This document shows, in pieces, positions 48,574-57,558 of a stretch of 64,000 nucleotides of DNA. Numbering within the stretch: the first letter of the stretch is position 1; each line of letters starts with the position of its first letter. The notes under the pieces were generated by a model. It saw nothing but the letters and a program-made list of their open reading frames with translations. It did not search any database and was not told the DNA's origin. The position numbers and the translations under genes are program-made. The stretch is from G965230615 sp965230615 (GTDB lineage: Bacteria > Pseudomonadota > Gammaproteobacteria > HTCC5015): NCBI GenBank assembly GCA_965230615.1, contig OZ246012.1:3038001-3102000 (forward strand), written 5' to 3'.

Positions 48574-49320
48574 TTATCGGTAAGCGGGGTTAGCAAAATC
48601 AAAGCGACAACCTGCATCCCATTTTGAACGTTGATTGCCATGTGCTGGAATACCGCCAGCATCTTTGAGCAGGCGTGCCATGTGCATTAAATTCCAGGTC
48701 ATGAAAGTGGTATTGCGATTGGTGAAATCATTTTCTGGCCCACCAGAGCCTGCATCAAGATAAGACGGGCCAGGACCGGCCTCGCCTAACCAGGCCGCAT
48801 CAGCTTGTGGAGGAATGACATAACCTAAATGTTGTAAGGAATATAAAATATTCATTGCGCAATGTTTAGCGCCATCTTCATTGCCGGTAATTAAGCAGCC
48901 ACCCACTTTGCCATAGTCAGCATACTGCCCCTGACTATTGAGTAGATGAGAGTTAGCGTATAAGCGCTCAATCAATTGCGTGCAGACAGATGTTTTTTCA
49001 CCTAGCCAAATAGCGGTACCAATAATGACAATATCAGCAGCTTGTACTCTGGCATAGATTTGTGGCCAGTCATCTTTGTCCCAGCCATGTTCTGTCATAT
49101 CGCCCCAAACACCAAAGGCAATATCATGATCGACTAAGCGAACCTCATCCACTTGAACGTTATTCTTTTCAAAAATGGTTTTACTGATTTGCCATAGGCC
49201 CTCGGTATGTGACTGCTCAGGTGATTTTTTCAGTGTGGTATTTAAAAAAATGGCTGTTATATCTGAAAAATCCCACTGGCTTGATGTACACATGGCTTCT
49301 TGCTTGTCATTGAGTTGCAT
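48574..49320 (-). CDS. Flavodoxin/NADPH-dependent FMN reductase family protein
   Basis: A 248-residue protein with the flavodoxin-like fold of the NADPH-dependent FMN reductase type: TAIFLNTTLKKSPEQSHTEGL, then ADIVIIGTAIWLGEKTSVCTQLIERL, and GKVGGCLITGNEDGAKH. It probably binds FMN and reduces quinones or another acceptor. ATG 49320 has AAGGAGAAAG upstream. It stands alone. Confidence 0.85.
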   Translation of the reverse strand: MQLNDKQEAMCTSSQWDFSDITAIFLNTTLKKSPEQSHTEGLWQISKTIFEKNNVQVDEVRLVDHDIAFGVWGDMTEHGWDKDDWPQIYARVQAADIVIIGTAIWLGEKTSVCTQLIERLYANSHLLNSQGQYADYGKVGGCLITGNEDGAKHCAMNILYSLQHLGYVIPPQADAAWLGEAGPGPSYLDAGSGGPENDFTNRNTTFMTWNLMHMARLLKDAGGIPAHGNQRSKWDAGCRFDFANPAYR

Positions 49321-49871
49321 ACTGCTTTCTCCTTGAGGTGTATATGCCTATCTTGAATAAATACTACCCAGTGTAAACACTAATTTATATGAATTTGGTT
49401 AACAAAAAATTAACCTCAAAAGTTCGATCAGGTGGATTACATCATAAAATTTTTATGCGATGAACATCAATACATTATCGATATTCAGATAATTTGTTAA
49501 GCGCAAGGTAGCTTAACAAACCTGATATATACTGTTGTATGAAGATATCCCGTTTGCAGCGATGGCTTTCTTGAGCAGAGCGACGAAGGTGGGCGCCTGA
49601 TTGGCTTATTTCACATGATAATTTCTTGTTGCTGCTGCAGGCATGAAGACAAGCCAGAGTAAATAACACATAAAATACTTTGATCGTCGAAATAATAAGC
49701 CTGTCATGCCCGACTCCGATCAGGCATCCAGTTGCAGTATTTAAACAATACAAAAAAGAGACAGCATAGGCCAAAGTCGCTATGCCAGACGAAAGTCATC
49801 CCAAAAGAAGGTGTTGCTATTCAGCCCGGTAGTTGCATTTATCTTTCGTATACGTTTCGTTTATATTAAAA
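49321..49871. other. Intergenic region at the left edge of the accessory region
   Basis: About 550 AT-rich bases. A minus-strand frame at 49475-49774 contains a lipobox-like stretch (VLFTLACLHAC), but only a TTG start and no ribosome binding site, so it is not called. No attachment-site repeat of the tRNA-Ile2 end was found by eye. Confidence 0.45.
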
Positions 49872-50009
49872 TTAATTTTTATTATTGCGTTGTGTGTTTG
49901 ATGAAAGAGAAGGTGCTTTGCCGCTGCTTCCATCGTTTTTCACTTTGGCCCAGTTGGTTCTACCTAGTCGTTTTCGGGTTTCAGAGAGTTTTGCTTTAAC
50001 TTTTTTCAT
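49872..50009 (-). CDS. Small antitoxin-like ORF downstream of brnA
   Basis: A 45-codon frame (ATG 50007-50009) that overlaps the end of brnA. Its product, starting MKKVKAKLSETRKRLGRTNW, resembles the first 30 residues of the neighbouring antitoxin (IKKVKLSEALKKKGKSRE) and the TNWAKVKNDG stretch seen in BrnA-type antitoxins. It lacks the DPDNP region. It may be a truncated antitoxin duplicate or a third module of the operon. Expression is unproven. Confidence 0.4.
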   Translation of the reverse strand: MKKVKAKLSETRKRLGRTNWAKVKNDGSSGKAPSLSSNTQRNNKN

Positions 50010-50196
50010 CGTCTTCTCTTTTTTTGTTTGCGAACTCAAACTCTTCTAGCTGTGTTTCGTTTAATACCGGGTTGTCAGGATCTGAATCAGCTCGCCGCTT
50101 TATCTCCCGCGCTGACATGCTTTTAACCAGCTTTTCCCGACTTTTCCCTTTTTTCTTCAACGCCTCTGATAACTTCACTTTTTTTATCGTCATCAT
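49996..50196 (-). CDS. brnA: BrnA-type antitoxin
   Basis: A 66-residue basic and acidic protein directly downstream of brnT, with the DSDPDNPVLNE stretch characteristic of BrnA antitoxins. Two adjacent ATGs (50196 and 50193) are possible starts; the first overlaps the brnT stop by one base (TGATG). In the usual module BrnA binds and neutralises BrnT and autoregulates the operon. The C-terminal DNA-binding part seems short here. Confidence 0.75.
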   Translation of the reverse strand: MMTIKKVKLSEALKKKGKSREKLVKSMSAREIKRRADSDPDNPVLNETQLEEFEFANKKREDDEKS

Positions 50197-50513
50197 CAGT
50201 TTCCTAAAGAGAATGTTCTGTTTTGATATTTTTGTATTTCATGTGGTAAAGCCAACCTTGCAGAAATGACTCTGATTTCGCTATCTTCAAAATGCACTTT
50301 ATCGGTATAGACAACCATCAGTACCCCTAGTCTGGAAGCCCCAATTGTTATCCAGCGATCTTCATCCTGTTTGCTGTGTTCGATGTCATATCTTTCCTGA
50401 CGTAACGGATCATTCCAAATATATACCGCATCCCAGAAATCAATGCCATGCCTGAAAATGTTTTTATTGTTTTTATCTTCGTCCCATTCAAACTCAATAT
50501 CTTCTGTTGCCAT
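50196..50513 (-). CDS. brnT: BrnT-type ribonuclease toxin
   Basis: A 105-residue type II toxin with the RelE-like BrnT pattern: FEWDEDKNNKNIFRHGIDFWDAV, then GVLMVVYTDK and IRVISARLA. In characterised systems BrnT cleaves mRNA and stops growth until BrnA inhibits it. Start ATG 50513 has AAGG about 9 bases upstream. It leads the toxin-first operon, which lies at the left edge of the island. Confidence 0.87.
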   Translation of the reverse strand: MATEDIEFEWDEDKNNKNIFRHGIDFWDAVYIWNDPLRQERYDIEHSKQDEDRWITIGASRLGVLMVVYTDKVHFEDSEIRVISARLALPHEIQKYQNRTFSLGN

Positions 50514-50731
50514 TATGCCTACCTTTTATAGATATATAAAGCTTCCAATTGCGAAGCTCGTTATATTAGCGGAACATTGTTAGTGTTATAAGTTGGCGAT
50601 TGTACTTATTTGGGAGGGGGTACTACCGTAAGCACTATAGTTGATTTTGGTAGCTTTTTATTCTTGTGTTGAGTGTGTTTTAGTGCATGATCTAACGTTA
50701 GCAGAATGTCTGTTTTTAATATTAGAAATAT

Positions 50732-50962
50732 TTATTTAAGCTTTTCTAGCCCTTTACTGGGGTTAACACTCAAACTTTCACAAAGCTTTACATATTCGTA
50801 AACATCCAGTCGCCTTTCCATTTGTTCGACTTTGCCGATCCAGGAGTGAGATACGCCAAGTTCATCAGCTAAGTCGCGCATACTAAAGCCTTTTCTTTCC
50901 CGGCACTCCTTTAGCCAAAGAATCAGTTCTTTGTATGCTGCATTATGTATAGTCTTTTCCAT
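50732..50962 (-). CDS. XRE-family regulator
   Basis: A 76-residue HTH protein: ILWLKECRERKGFSMRDLADELGVSHSWIGKVEQMERR is a typical XRE helix-turn-helix. ATG 50962 has GGGGA upstream. It faces away from a second XRE gene at 51081, with a palindrome between. A close relative of its C-terminus (VKLCESLSVNPSKGLEKL) survives as a relic at 51939. Probable autoregulator of an island module. Confidence 0.87.
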   Translation of the reverse strand: MEKTIHNAAYKELILWLKECRERKGFSMRDLADELGVSHSWIGKVEQMERRLDVYEYVKLCESLSVNPSKGLEKLK

Positions 50963-50983
50963 GTCCCCATTCTAGATACATGC

Positions 50984-51006
50984 TATAATGTACCCAAATT
51001 GGGTAC
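50984..51006 (+). promoter_or_regulatory. Extended -10 promoter overlapping a 17-bp palindrome
   Basis: GTACCCAAATTGGGTAC at 50990-51006 is a perfect palindrome around a central A. Immediately upstream on the plus strand, TGCTATAAT (50981-50989) is an extended -10 element, so the start of transcription would fall in the palindrome. It lies between divergent XRE genes and is a good candidate operator for one of them. Confidence 0.7.
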
Positions 51007-51080
51007 GTATAAGGGCTGGATATGAGATATATTTTGTGGGTGATTGATTCTATTAGAGTTAACGCATTATTCATCGTCTT

Positions 51081-51338
51081 ATGGCTGAAAGTTCTACGAA
51101 TAATAAAGCGCAATCTGTGATTTTATCGCGTGTGATTGGGAAAAATATCCGGCGGCTACGGACCCAATTGCAAATGACGCAGGAGCAGGTTGCTGAGCGG
51201 GCAGAAATGTCAGTGCGGTATTTTCAGACACTGGAAGCGGGGCGGTGTATGCCGACGGTAAGGACGGTGTTTAAGGTGGCCAGGGCTTTAGGGGTAAGTT
51301 ATGTGGTGGTGTTGGAAGAAGACTGGGAGGGCAATTGA
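51081..51338 (+). CDS. XRE-family regulator
   Basis: An 85-residue HTH protein with IRRLRTQLQMTQEQVAERAEMSVRYFQTLEAGRCMPTVRTVFKVARALG, a canonical XRE motif. ATG 51081 is used. It is divergent from the XRE gene at 50732 across the palindrome. The target genes are unknown. Confidence 0.87.
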   Translation: MAESSTNNKAQSVILSRVIGKNIRRLRTQLQMTQEQVAERAEMSVRYFQTLEAGRCMPTVRTVFKVARALGVSYVVVLEEDWEGN

Positions 51339-51596
51339 GTTTTTGGAAGGGGGAGAGTTTTCTGCTATTGAATTAAAAAGTGTTACCAGCTATAGATTTC
51401 CAGATATATAAATGTTTACAGGTATTAAGTGGCCGTCTTGAATGCGTTCTGTAGACAGTTTCTTATCTATTGTTAATAGCCTTTCGAGTTGGTGGTACTG
51501 CTGGGGTGTGTTGAATAGCATGCTTTTATTTGTGCGTATTTTAATACGTGTTTCAATATTATGTTGTATCCATACAGAAGGTTCAGAGCTTTTAAG

Positions 51597-51935
51597 ATGT
51601 CAAAAAGAAAAATTTATTTTCCTGCCGAGTTGGTAGGCCAGCTGGGAATAATCGTACAACAAGAGCAATATGTTGCATTAAACAAAGTATTTGCCAAGCA
51701 TGGCCCTGGGGAAATGGAGTATTTAGAGCTTGATCAGAGTGATGCTCTCAATCTGCTAAAAATAGCTGATATTGAGATGCAAAAAGCTATTTTAAAATAT
51801 CCTAATAATGAAGATGATATGCCTGATTATGACCCAGAGCATGAAGAGCAGTATGATGATGTTATGATGGGGGTTTATGAGAAAACGTATTATTATGTTA
51901 GGGCTGAGTTTCCTGATATTAAATTAAAAGAATAA
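51597..51935 (+). CDS. Hypothetical protein
   Basis: A 112-residue acidic protein from ATG 51597, beginning MSKRKIYFPAELVGQL. An upstream in-frame start (51561) would add 12 residues without a better ribosome binding site. The C-terminal half is rich in Asp/Glu/Tyr. No family is recognised. Confidence 0.55.
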   Translation: MSKRKIYFPAELVGQLGIIVQQEQYVALNKVFAKHGPGEMEYLELDQSDALNLLKIADIEMQKAILKYPNNEDDMPDYDPEHEEQYDDVMMGVYEKTYYYVRAEFPDIKLKE

Positions 51936-51938
51936 AAA

Positions 51939-52030
51939 TTACCTCAATTTCTCAAGTCCTTTACAAGGGTTAAGATTTAAGCTTTCGCAAAGCTTTATAT
52001 ATGGCTCTGCGAATAATTTTGTGTAGGTTT
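51939..52030 (-). pseudogene. 3' relic of an XRE gene
   Basis: On the minus strand the bases encode FAEPYIKLCESLNLNPCK and a few residues more, ending at TAA 51939-51941. This aligns with the C-terminus of the XRE gene at 50732 (VYEYVKLCESLSVNPSKGLEKL). The helix-turn-helix part is absent, so this is a truncated duplicate or the remains of a deleted paralogue. Confidence 0.7.
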
Positions 52031-52304
52031 TAGGCAATTAAGGAGTATTAAAAGGCTTTGGTTGAGATGGGGTGTGTGGTTTATTAACTGCAACGTTTAT
52101 TTTAGTTTGATTTAGAAAGTCAAGATAAGGGTTATTGTAAGCTTGATAATTTCTATAGCCATTGAACTACCACTCTGTTTGGAGAGAAGGTAGAATTAGG
52201 TCTTATTTTTTGCAGGCAATATCTAGTTTTCTATTTGTGGTATTAGGTTGTGCCTGCCCTGAGCTTGGGCGCGGCTAGAGAAAAAATATCAGTCCTGTTT
52301 TTCA

Positions 52305-52760
52305 CCATTGATTAAACGGAAACATGATACGCACTTAAGCCACAATCAGGAACGTGCCACCTTGAAAGAGCGGTAAGCAAAGCAGCAAGCACAAGAAATA
52401 CAGGAGAAGCAATCTCGATTTCGTAATGGCATGCTGGGTCTCTGAGATTGCTTGACCGGAAAGTGCGAGGCCATTAAGCTACGTAATCAAATTGAAGCCT
52501 ATCAACCTTCAAAGCTTGCCCAAGAGGCACGCGATGACCTTATTTTTCAACAGCTTGTGCAGCGCCATTTACTACAAGATCGCCTGAATACTCTAGGCGC
52601 TGAGCAAGCCAAAGAAATAGGGCGGCCCCAAAAGGCTGTATTTTCAAAATTACCGGAGGAAAAGCTCAATCAGATTGAGCTAGGTTTTGACCGCTATATG
52701 GGTAGAGAGCGGCCAAGTTTCGATACTAGTTTAGAGATATGGCATAATAAAAAACAATAA
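52305..52760 (+). pseudogene. Relic of a mobilisation relaxase C-terminus
   Basis: One frame with two internal stops (TAA 52374, TGA 52443) encodes a Gln/Arg/Lys-rich helical stretch, then RFRNGMLGL-stop-DCLTGK and EAIKLRNQIEAY. The pattern matches the C-terminal linker of MobA/TraI-type relaxases, where GLWDxLTGK is common; the TGA replaces TGG. The nickase domain is missing. The last 102 codons remain open. It points to past conjugative or mobilisable DNA. Confidence 0.5.
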
Positions 52761-52791
52761 ATGTTGGGCTTTCTATTAAAAGATATAAACC

Positions 52792-53625
52792 TCATATTAT
52801 TTTTTTGTGAACTTTTAATCCAATAAATAATAAACATATTGCTAGATATACAATTGACCAAAGCGGCAAAGGAATTTGAAAAGAGTTTGATTCCAAAAAA
52901 ACATTAGAATATACAGTATCAGCTTGGGAAAAATTATATAGTCCAGGTCGGCCTGAAGTGATATTAATTGGGTAGTTGAATTCCTCTGAGCCGTTAACAA
53001 AGACCTGTAGGCGATTATTTTCAATTAATACATTAAAATCATAAACAGTATTTTGTTCCCAACCAATGCTACCAAGAGTGGAGCCAATAGCAAGCACTTC
53101 TACACCTCCATCAGGGTTTTCAATAAAATTATTATACGAACAAATTTCGTCATTCGATGGCGTTCCAGTTATTCTCAATAGATTCAATCCCATTGGACAG
53201 TTCGCCGTCGGGGTTAAATCATCAAGTAAATTCCCGGTGAAATTAAAAGGTTGTGTAACCTGTTTCCACGTCACGGCTATATAATTCGCATCAACACTAC
53301 TGGTATCGCCAGGCATAAACCCTAGGACAAACCCAAAAGAGTCATCATCTTGAGCAGAGCTTGATACTGAAAAACTGAAAGTGCCTGATGAAAGAAGTTT
53401 ATCAGAATAAAGAATTGATGCAGTGCCGTTATTTGTTTGTGTCACAGAATTAGTATTATTTATCTGCCAGTTGGCTGCGCCAAATCCAAACTCAGGATAA
53501 GATTCAATCATCCATTTTGATAAATCTTCAGCCAATAAGGAAGAGCTAAAAAAATAAAAGATGTAAATAAAAACATATGTTTTTCTGAATATATTAATCA
53601 ATAGCTTCATAAATATTGTATCCAT
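52792..53625 (-). CDS. Surface protein with thrombospondin-C-like domain and IPL tail
   Basis: A 277-residue exported protein. An N-terminal signal (TYVFIYIFYFFSSSLLA) precedes a beta-sandwich resembling the thrombospondin C-terminal domain: DDDSFGFVLGFMPGD, ANYIAVTWKQ and TVYDFNVLIENNRLQVFVNG. The C-terminus is a sorting-like tail: IPLPLWSIVYLAICLLFIGL followed by KVHKK. ATG 53610 is a possible alternative start. Two downstream neighbours share the tail design. Confidence 0.75.
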   Translation of the reverse strand: MDTIFMKLLINIFRKTYVFIYIFYFFSSSLLAEDLSKWMIESYPEFGFGAANWQINNTNSVTQTNNGTASILYSDKLLSSGTFSFSVSSSAQDDDSFGFVLGFMPGDTSSVDANYIAVTWKQVTQPFNFTGNLLDDLTPTANCPMGLNLLRITGTPSNDEICSYNNFIENPDGGVEVLAIGSTLGSIGWEQNTVYDFNVLIENNRLQVFVNGSEEFNYPINITSGRPGLYNFSQADTVYSNVFLESNSFQIPLPLWSIVYLAICLLFIGLKVHKKII

Positions 53626-53892
53626 GATTATATTAAATTTTTCAAATTTTTATACATTGCCAAATAAGCGGAGAAGACTCAGGTCTCGGTACTAATCTGG
53701 GTATTTAATAAAATCAAAATAATATGCTGTTAATCGCTACTAGTTTAAGCTTTAATTTATATAGAAAATGTTCGATCCAGCAATCAACTATATATTTAAT
53801 TTCGACATATTAATTTGTTTTAAAAATTAAAACTATCACGCGACCATTATAATTATCTGTTCTGCTATCATTAATTGAAATAAGCTCGGTTG

Positions 53893-54684
53893 CTAGTTTC
53901 GGTTAATTCTAGAGCGAACTACAAATGCAATGATGCAAAGCGATAAGAAAAATACAATAGTCCATTGGCTCGTTAATAATGGAATTTTTCTTGATGCTGT
54001 TCTTGATTGAGATATAAGTGATAGATTTGCTGAGAGGTTTAGCGTTGTTGTTGCTGAATTACAAAATCCTGGGCGATGCGAATAAATTTGTGCGACCCAT
54101 CTAAACGGGTATTTTTGACCAGGCTCTAATATAACACTTTCATCTAGCAATTCGTCTGGTTCCCAATTTGTCTGAGTAACATTGCCCCACCCTCTAAAGA
54201 TTAAATTATTTCTGGCAGGGACCGGAGAAAGAGCTACCACAACAGTATTGAAAATATTATTAGATGGCGTGTTAAAATCAAATTCAGATTCGACCCTTGC
54301 AATAGTTGGCTCTGTTACTTCAAAAGTAAGATTGTTTTCCCCATTAATAGGCAAGGTTGTGCCAGCAGCAGCATAACTATCAGCTGCGCAATTTCTATTG
54401 TTTGAGATCGCTATAAGCTCTATGTCGACTAATATACCATTTTCATTCAAGTTGGATTTTATATGGCTAATTGCTGTTCCTGTGCCATCAATTGATTCCA
54501 CTGTGTCATTAAAGGTTCCTGTGTCTTCAAATGACTTAATAATCCAATCTTGGTCATGGTCCCGAGCGTTTCCATCCGCCACTATCTCTCGAGCACTAGG
54601 CGTTATAATAATAACTTCAGCAGTTGATATTAAAGGGTAAATTTGCATAATAAAAATTAAAAATAAAAAAATATAGTAATTCAA
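53893..54684 (-). CDS. Surface protein with IPL tail
   Basis: A 263-residue exported protein. The N-terminal signal (FLFLIFIMQIYPLISTA) is followed by two or three beta domains without a recognised family. The C-terminus is IPLLTSQWTIVFFLSLCIIA then FVVRSRINRN: a short IPL motif, a membrane helix and a basic end. This parallels the CTERM tails cut by exosortase/archaeosortase-type enzymes. No sorting enzyme gene is seen in the window. Confidence 0.7.
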   Translation of the reverse strand: MNYYIFLFLIFIMQIYPLISTAEVIIITPSAREIVADGNARDHDQDWIIKSFEDTGTFNDTVESIDGTGTAISHIKSNLNENGILVDIELIAISNNRNCAADSYAAAGTTLPINGENNLTFEVTEPTIARVESEFDFNTPSNNIFNTVVVALSPVPARNNLIFRGWGNVTQTNWEPDELLDESVILEPGQKYPFRWVAQIYSHRPGFCNSATTTLNLSANLSLISQSRTASRKIPLLTSQWTIVFFLSLCIIAFVVRSRINRN

Positions 54685-55156
54685 TGATTTTCCTTATTGG
54701 ATAAAAAGTAAAAAGTTTCGCACGATTAACACTGTATTAATAAACCTCGATTCAAAAATTAGGGTTGCTTGTTTTTCTTAAAAATCCTAAGTTGTACTTA
54801 ATTCAGATATTAAGTGGCCTGCTAAAAGATATGCGAGTACCAAAATTGTCATTATTTTTATCAAATTTCGATGCTTATGATCATTTAACGCCGTCACTGA
54901 GTTGTTTTTTGCTTGTGGAAAAATCGATAGGTAGCTAGATCATTTCATGAATTGATTTATTTTTGGAAATTTCATAGTATTTCAGATCTTTAATCTCATA
55001 ATATATAAATATTTATAATCATAAATATCCTAAGAACACAGGGTTTTACTAAATTTTCTGGGAATTGGTTAGTAAGATAAGACTGAGTATTATCATCACT
55101 TTTTATAAATTGTTTAATTGCCATCTCCTTATTCAGAGAGCTAGCTCTAGAGGAGT
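54685..55156. other. AT-rich intergenic region
   Basis: About 470 bases between surface-protein genes with no called gene, RNA or repeat. It probably holds the promoter of the 53893-54684 gene. Confidence 0.5.
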
Positions 55157-56638
55157 TTAGTTATAATGATTCTTGCATTTTTTATGCATGACATATATTC
55201 CAATAATACCAAGTACAATAAATAATGTTAAAAAGCCAAAATCACCAATTAAAGGTATTTTCTGAGAATTTAATATATTAGGTAGTAAGCTTTTTAAGTC
55301 AAAAAAATATGCTGAACCAGAATCTATTCCACTGTCGTCATCCCATCTAGCACCAACCACAAGATTGCTTCCTGATAAAGCTACAGTGTTGAAGCGATCT
55401 TGTAATGAACCATCAGCCGCTAATAACTTTTGCCTTTCGGTCCAGTTGCCATCAGTACCTTGCGTATAAATATAAGTAGCGCCTGCAGATACGCCATTCA
55501 CATTATTGTCTTCTTTTGAGGAAATTGCGATAAAGTTACTATCAAGTGAAACACTATGTCCAAACTCATCATTTTGAGCAATATCTGAAGGGGTAAGTTT
55601 TTCAACAAAGTCCCATGTGCCGCTACGAGACCTATCATAAATGTAGGCAGCTCCAGAGTTATGCATAAACTCTTCATCCCGGGGTGCGCCTACGATAAGT
55701 ATATTTTCGTGGAAATCTAAACTGGAACCAAAAAAATCACTTGGTGAAGTATCACCAACTTGAATAACTTGTAGTTGATTCCAATTTCCATTTACAAGCC
55801 GAAAGTAAATTACAGAGCCTGATGGTGGATTTAAAGAAGCACCTACTAACAAAGTATCAGCTGAAATTGCTAAGCTTTTTTTACCGCTAGAAAGGCCATT
55901 TACCCGTTGTTGAAACGTCCAATTATCATTTTGCTTTTCATAAACTTCGACGTAAATAATATTAGTCCCAACTGCTATTAAGTTGTTAGTAATGGCCACA
56001 TCAAGCCCAAATTGACGCTCAATTGCTGGGGTTGAAGATAGTATCTTTTCTTGTTCTATCCACGAATTGTTTTCTCTTGTGAAAATATATGCTGAGCCAG
56101 AATTAGAACCGTTGTCATCATTGCCCGGAGCACCTACGACAATATTATCTTCAAAAATGGCAACGCTAGAACCAAACTTATCGTTTTCGGCAAGGTCACT
56201 AGAGACCAGCCTTTCTTGTTGTACCCAAATGCCATCCTCCAACGAGAATACATATACGGCACCAGAGTCTGTTCCATTAATATCATTTAATGCAGATCCA
56301 ATAACAGCAGTGTTTCCTGAGATCGAAACTACATGCCCAAATTCATCTTTCTCATCACCATCATTCGCAAAAACTTTCTGGTGTGGATTTTCTATTTGGC
56401 TCGGATCACTAGTATCATCATTAATTCCCGTTCCAAACCGATATTCATCCAAATTACTCCAGCTATCACTGTCAAAATCGAGATTCGCATCTATTGGGTT
56501 GTTCGGATCTAATCCAAAGGCTATTTCTACATTATTAGGGATCCCATCATTATCCAGGTCGGCGGGAGCAGCTGACACTTGCATTGGTATAAGGTGTAAT
56601 ACGAAAAAGCAGATAGGAGTTGGAGTAAAATTTTTCAC
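55157..56638 (-). CDS. FG-GAP propeller surface protein with IPL tail
   Basis: A 493-residue exported protein. After the signal peptide come two calcium-binding thrombospondin-type-3-like loops (DLDNDGIPNNVEIAFGLDP and DFDSDSWSNLDEY). Seven FG-GAP-like repeats follow (for example FGSSVAIFEDNIVVGAP and FGHSVSLDSNFIAI), enough for a seven-bladed propeller. The C-terminus is IPLIGDFGFLTLFIVLGIIG then IYVMHKKCK. Adhesion or matrix binding is likely by domain type (inference). Confidence 0.8.
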   Translation of the reverse strand: MKNFTPTPICFFVLHLIPMQVSAAPADLDNDGIPNNVEIAFGLDPNNPIDANLDFDSDSWSNLDEYRFGTGINDDTSDPSQIENPHQKVFANDGDEKDEFGHVVSISGNTAVIGSALNDINGTDSGAVYVFSLEDGIWVQQERLVSSDLAENDKFGSSVAIFEDNIVVGAPGNDDNGSNSGSAYIFTRENNSWIEQEKILSSTPAIERQFGLDVAITNNLIAVGTNIIYVEVYEKQNDNWTFQQRVNGLSSGKKSLAISADTLLVGASLNPPSGSVIYFRLVNGNWNQLQVIQVGDTSPSDFFGSSLDFHENILIVGAPRDEEFMHNSGAAYIYDRSRSGTWDFVEKLTPSDIAQNDEFGHSVSLDSNFIAISSKEDNNVNGVSAGATYIYTQGTDGNWTERQKLLAADGSLQDRFNTVALSGSNLVVGARWDDDSGIDSGSAYFFDLKSLLPNILNSQKIPLIGDFGFLTLFIVLGIIGIYVMHKKCKNHYN

Positions 56639-56904
56639 TTCCTATACCTCATTAATTAATGCAGTAATTAAAATTTACATTGCTTAGCTTGGGTGTTTTT
56701 TAATTGTGTTGTAGTAAAAAATACCATCTTCATATATGCTATAAAACCGTATGGCTACCTATTTCATTAAATCTTCATCTTAAAAAATTAGAGCAATCTT
56801 ATATTGTTAAAGCTATGTTAATAATAGTTGGATAAAATTCACCCATAGGTATGTATATGGTTAGGAAGAGATAGCAAAGAAGACTTAAATAAAGATAATA
56901 ACGA

Positions 56905-57558
56905 GCGCTTTTTATTCCTCGATTAAACCTCCATGATAATCTTCCATTAGGAAAATTTCTTGAAAAGAAACGTGCAGAGAAAGTTAAACGCGAAATGAAT
57001 ATGTTGTTGCCGCTTTTGGAGCAAGACAAGCAATATGCGCAGCTTTATTATGCTGTTCAGTAAACATTAACAAAAGCTTATAAAGCTATTGATTGTGCTT
57101 TGCTGATTACTCAAATACGCTTATTTGGAGCATACCTTGAATTGTATGACATTCGCAGCGATGCCGCATCTTTAGAAGATGGAACACGCATTTATCGCTC
57201 TGATGTATCTGGTAATACTTATGGCGAAGACGGCTATGAAATAAATCATAAAAACATTCATATTCCTGGAAATGCGCCTGGCTGGGAACGCTATAAACAT
57301 GCTAGTAATAGTGTTGCTCGAATTGAGAAGTCATTGAGCGGTATTAAAAATTATCGTAATGATGTGTTAGATAGCGCTAATAAGCACATGCAGAATAGTG
57401 ATGAGCCACCAAGCCTAAATGAGTTAGAAAGTTTCAAGGGCGATATTGAAACCAGCATCCCTAAATCAGTAAAACAATATTACACTTCTGGAGCACCTTT
57501 ACAAAAGCTCCGCGCTTCGTGGTCGTGTGTTTATTCACAATCGCTCGAAATTCTCTGA
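56905..57558 (+). pseudogene. Interrupted unknown gene
   Basis: One frame reads from about 56905 (RALFIPRLNLHDN) through a TAA at 57061-57063 and on to 57558. The two parts join smoothly (LYYAVQ-stop-TLTKAYKAI), and CAA to TAA would explain the stop. The protein is helical at first and then Asn/Asp-rich; no family is recognised. It overlaps the start of the integrase relic, so its true 3' end is unclear. Confidence 0.4.

Noticed and set aside
49475..49774. Possible small lipoprotein (VLFTLACLHAC)
   Set aside because: Only a TTG start far upstream, no ribosome binding site, and the residues after the Cys show no pattern.
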